DNA of 9,635 nucleotides from Pseudobdellovibrionaceae bacterium (GTDB lineage: Bacteria; Bdellovibrionota; Bdellovibrionia; Bdellovibrionales; Bdellovibrionaceae), in NCBI GenBank assembly GCA_947374445.1, contig CANCBY010000086.1:1-9635 (forward strand), read 5' to 3'. Position 1 is the stretch's first letter. The number at the start of each line of letters is the position of its first letter. Under the pieces are notes generated by a model, which ran no database searches, was not told where the DNA came from, and saw nothing but the letters and a program-made list of their open reading frames with translations. Position numbers and translations under genes: made by a program. Positions 7,210 to 9,635 of this stretch are shown piece by piece.

Positions 7210-7785
7210 ATGAGAGCTTTGGAAAATATATTCATGATCGCAGTAGCAGGTTCTGTAGCCTTGGTCCTCACTTCGTGTGGACCTTCAGGTGACAAGCCCA
7301 ATGTCGAACTAATTCAAGATATGATGGAGACTCAGGCAGACAAACCACAAAGGTTTGATGATTTTTTTAAAGATCACACCTCTTCGCGAGTGCCACCAGA
7401 TCACACTATTCCTGTGGGATTTAAGCCCTACAAATATGGCGTGAACTTTGATGCTGCCAACAAAGAAAACAAAAACCCAATGGCGGGTGATGTTTCTGTT
7501 GAGACATTGATGGTGGGTCAAAAATTCTACGAGACCAACTGCATGGTTTGTCATGGCATGTCCGGCAAAGGTGATGGCGTCGTTGGAACAAAAATGGCTA
7601 AAACTCCTCCTTCCTTGGTTTCTGATAAAATCAAAGGTTGGAATGATGGCGGAATTTTTCATGTGATCACGATGGGGCAGGGGACCATGGGGCCATACGC
7701 TTCGCACATTCCTCAGCAGTATCGTTGGCAGGTGGTAAACTACATCCGTCAATTACAAAAACAAGACACTAAAGCCGGCCAATAA
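7210..7785 (+). CDS. actE: ACIII subunit ActE, monoheme cytochrome c lipoprotein
   Basis: Periplasmic monoheme cytochrome c of ACIII, the likely exit point for electrons or a partner to ActA. A short signal peptide ends in LTSC with Cys23, a good lipobox, so the protein should be lipid anchored. One heme site, CMVCH, lies at 111-115, followed by GMSGKGDGVVG as in class I cytochromes c. Met160 in GQGTMGPYASHI is the probable sixth iron ligand, and WQVVNYIRQL (173-182) is the usual C-terminal helix. Residues 40-75 hold an Asp/Phe-rich linker (RFDDFFKDHTSSRVPP). The ribosome binding site GGAG is at 7198-7201. It is 28 bp from actF. Together with ActA this gives six hemes c, the number expected for ACIII. 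Confidence 0.94.
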   Translation: MRALENIFMIAVAGSVALVLTSCGPSGDKPNVELIQDMMETQADKPQRFDDFFKDHTSSRVPPDHTIPVGFKPYKYGVNFDAANKENKNPMAGDVSVETLMVGQKFYETNCMVCHGMSGKGDGVVGTKMAKTPPSLVSDKIKGWNDGGIFHVITMGQGTMGPYASHIPQQYRWQVVNYIRQLQKQDTKAGQ

Positions 7786-7813
7786 GGCTTAGACTCAGTA
7801 AAGGGTAAATTAA

Positions 7814-9022
7814 ATGGCAGCAAATAATAACGAACATCATGTCAGCCTGGTTTTGAATAAATTTGAACCATCACAACGATTGAAAACTATCAGCTTCGCG
7901 ATGGTTGCAATCGGACTTATTGGTTTTGTTGTGGGCTTGCTTAAGAATCAGGATCGTCTTTGGACTTCGTACTTGACCTCTTTTTTCTTTGTGAGTTGTT
8001 TGGGGCTTGGTGGTTTTTTCTTTGCGGTGCTTCAGCACATTGCTAAAGCGGGCTGGAGTACTTCGATCCGCAGGCAGATGGAGGCCATGTCGAGTTTTAT
8101 CCCGATGATGGTTATTGGTTCTTTGGTTTTACTTGCGGGTCTAAAGCACCTTTATCCATGGGCCGATCCTGCGTTCGTGGCTGAAAACCCATTGATTCAA
8201 GCCAAAACAGCATATCTAAACACCACATTTTTAGTCGTTCGCCTTTTAGTTTTTGGCTTGGGTGTTTTGTTTTTTGCTCGTGCGATTGTTGGAAACTCAA
8301 TCAAACAAGATCAAAATGGTGATGCCAAATACACCCATAAAAATGTGGCCTTAGGTGTGGCTTACATTTTATTTTTTGCGCTTTCGTTTTCGCTTTTCAG
8401 CGTTGATTTGTTGATGTCATTGATGCCGACTTGGTACTCAACGATCTTTGGAATTTATTGCTTTGCGGGATTGTTTCAGTCTTCATTGGCATTTTTGATT
8501 TTGATGATGATCTACATAAAGCGAAAAGGTTATGTTCAAGGTTATTACAACCAAGAGCACATTCACGATGTCGCTAAGTTTTTAAAAGGCTTTACCATTT
8601 TTTGGGCGTATATCGCGTTTTCACAATTTATGCTTATCTGGTATGCAAATATTCCAGAAGAGACAGAGTTCTACTTGATGCGTTCTGAGGGCGCGTGGAT
8701 GTCGATTTCGGTAGCGCTCCTTGTGCTAAAATTTATCGTTCCGTTCTTGGCACTTTTGCCTCGAGGCGCGAAACGCAACGAGGGGCATTTGATACTCGTG
8801 TGTCTGCTTGTTTTAGTCATGCAATACACAGACATTTACTGGTTGGTTTATCCAAACTTCTTCGAAGGTGAAGTTGTTTTCGGATTTTACGAGATTTCGA
8901 TTTTGCTAGGCTTTTTGGGGCTTTTTTTGCTGGGCATTCAAAAGTTCTATCAACGCAACAATATGGTTGCTATCAAAGATCCTCGCTTAGACGAAGCTCT
9001 TCATCACCACGTTTCTTACTAG
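7814..9022 (+). CDS. actF: ACIII subunit ActF, ten-helix quinol:cytochrome c oxidoreductase membrane subunit
   Basis: Second large membrane subunit of ACIII, structurally related to ActC; a quinol or proton-translocation role is discussed for the family but not settled. The 402 residues hold ten hydrophobic segments (about 24-42, 53-73, 95-113, 139-158, 178-199, 208-234, 257-277, 292-313, 325-345, 356-373). Family-type motifs are PTWYSTIFGIYCFAG (205-219) and FSQFMLIWYANIPEE (269-283), plus polar membrane residues such as Asp198 and Asp340. The ribosome binding site is AAGGG at 7801-7805. The protein ends in a His-rich HHHVSY. It is the last gene of the operon seen here; a strong hairpin begins 18 bp after the stop. 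No actG or oxidase gene follows. Confidence 0.93.
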   Translation: MAANNNEHHVSLVLNKFEPSQRLKTISFAMVAIGLIGFVVGLLKNQDRLWTSYLTSFFFVSCLGLGGFFFAVLQHIAKAGWSTSIRRQMEAMSSFIPMMVIGSLVLLAGLKHLYPWADPAFVAENPLIQAKTAYLNTTFLVVRLLVFGLGVLFFARAIVGNSIKQDQNGDAKYTHKNVALGVAYILFFALSFSLFSVDLLMSLMPTWYSTIFGIYCFAGLFQSSLAFLILMMIYIKRKGYVQGYYNQEHIHDVAKFLKGFTIFWAYIAFSQFMLIWYANIPEETEFYLMRSEGAWMSISVALLVLKFIVPFLALLPRGAKRNEGHLILVCLLVLVMQYTDIYWLVYPNFFEGEVVFGFYEISILLGFLGLFLLGIQKFYQRNNMVAIKDPRLDEALHHHVSY

Positions 9023-9039
9023 CTATGGGTTTGGCTCCG

Positions 9040-9073
9040 GCAAATTAGCTCTTTCTTTAAAGAGTTAATTTGC
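9040..9073. terminator. Strong hairpin after actF, possible operon end
   Basis: The arms at 9040-9054 and 9059-9073 pair over 15 positions, with one G-U wobble in the + strand RNA and a four-base loop (CTTT, 9055-9058). There is no T-run directly after the 3' arm (CGAGCTTAATAAAT follows), so this is not a classic intrinsic terminator. It may end transcription in another way, protect the 3' end of the act mRNA, or act as a DNA site. Its place 18 bp after actF and ahead of a functionally different gene supports an operon boundary. Confidence 0.5.
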
Positions 9074-9165
9074 GAGCTTAATAAATATAAAGCATTTCAA
9101 AATTAGTACAAAACGCGACCTTTGCCGAGTCCTCTCGTATGCTTTGGCGTGGTATTTTTAAAGGC

Positions 9166-9635
9166 ATGGATAAGCGCGGTCGCCTCCTGATTGTTGATGA
9201 TGAAGTAGACATTCGAGAAGTTTTGCGTGAATCATTGGCTGATCATGTAGACCTCATTTTTGAAGCCGGTGATGGCGCTGAGGCGCTTGAAAAACTCCAA
9301 ACAATTTCAGTTCATGCCATTTTGTCAGATATTAACATGCCCAAAATGAGCGGACTTGAGCTTTTGCGAAATTTGAGAAAAATGGGCAAGAATACCCCCT
9401 TCATAGTTTTGACAGGTTTTGGAGATAAAGAAATGGCAATCCAAGCTTTGCGGCTAGGAGCTTTTGATTTTTTAGAAAAGCCCTTCAAAGAAGTAAATAT
9501 CATCGATGTTGTTGATCGGGCTATCGAGCTTGGTAAAAATATTGAGCATTGGGGCGACGATCAGGCGCAAGAGGTCGGCCTTGAAACCATCCGTGAAGAA
9601 ACAGCCGCTCATTCGATCCGGCGTTTAGAAAAATC
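9166..9635 (+). CDS. Response regulator with receiver (REC) domain, 3' partial
   Basis: Two-component signalling protein, phosphorylated by an unseen histidine kinase. Reading from the ATG at 9166: LLIVDDE gives the acidic pair Asp11-Asp12; SDINMPKMSG holds the phospho-acceptor Asp55; Thr83 (VLTGFG) and Lys105 (EKPFKE) complete the active site. The receiver domain ends near residue 122. About 35 further hydrophilic residues follow before the window ends, so the output domain, if any, is unseen. An in-frame ATG at 9139 would add nine residues (MLWRGIFKG). Neither start has a well-placed ribosome binding site: AAAGG sits one base before 9166, and only GAG precedes 9139. 9166 is preferred because receiver domains usually start a few residues before this motif. 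It lies after the hairpin at 9040-9073 and is probably transcribed separately. No sequence evidence links it to control of act. Confidence 0.88.
   Translation, partial: MDKRGRLLIVDDEVDIREVLRESLADHVDLIFEAGDGAEALEKLQTISVHAILSDINMPKMSGLELLRNLRKMGKNTPFIVLTGFGDKEMAIQALRLGAFDFLEKPFKEVNIIDVVDRAIELGKNIEHWGDDQAQEVGLETIREETAAHSIRRLEK

Noticed and set aside
7309..7752. 147-codon reverse-strand open frame opposite actE
   Set aside because: It lies wholly inside a well-supported gene, has no recognisable domain, and looks like a chance antisense frame. The same applies to 2423-2851 and 4120-4476 on the minus strand.
9086..9091. TATAAA as a -10 box for the response regulator gene
   Set aside because: No acceptable -35 hexamer at proper spacing, and the region is generally AT-rich; the 9074-9165 gap shows nothing else I can support.

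Overview
The window holds one coherent bioenergetic locus, all genes on the + strand. It runs from the 3' part of a System II cytochrome c assembly gene (CcsA/CcsBA type, cut by the left edge), through a complete six-gene operon for Alternative Complex III (ACIII, actA-actB-actC-actD-actE-actF), to the 5' part of a response-regulator gene cut by the right edge. The base composition is moderate (by eye somewhat below 50% GC). The System II/ACIII combination and the short ACIII subunits would fit a Bdellovibrionota-like or other non-enteric Gram-negative bacterium. That placement is an inference: there is no rRNA or marker gene here, and I cannot assign a species.

Layout: 1-1458 cytochrome c synthetase core with tryptophan-rich WWD motif; 1459-1586 intergenic leader with a four-copy 12-13 bp AT-rich tandem repeat, a TATAAT box, a foldable hairpin and the actA ribosome binding site; 1587-2204 actA (pentaheme cytochrome c, probable lipoprotein); 2218-5334 actB (Tat-targeted molybdopterin-oxidoreductase-like domain fused to a four-cluster ferredoxin domain); 5331-6686 actC (NrfD/PsrC-type quinol-binding membrane protein); 6686-7207 actD (DUF3341 membrane protein); 7210-7785 actE (monoheme cytochrome c lipoprotein); 7814-9022 actF (ten-helix membrane protein of the ActC/NrfD superfamily); 9040-9073 a strong hairpin; 9166-9635 response regulator receiver domain. 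actB/actC overlap by 4 bp, actC/actD by 1 bp, and actD/actE are 2 bp apart, so the cluster is tightly translationally coupled.

How they work together: ACIII oxidises membrane quinol at ActC (possibly also ActF), passes electrons through the Fe-S chain of ActB to the c hemes of ActA and ActE, and hands them to a cytochrome c or a terminal oxidase. It replaces the bc1 complex. The six CXXCH sites in ActA (5) and ActE (1) need covalent heme attachment, which the neighbouring CcsA-type synthetase can perform. No actG and no terminal-oxidase gene follows actF here. I found no evidence of a mobile element, CRISPR array, tRNA or rRNA. The most unusual non-coding element is the repeat/hairpin leader in front of actA.
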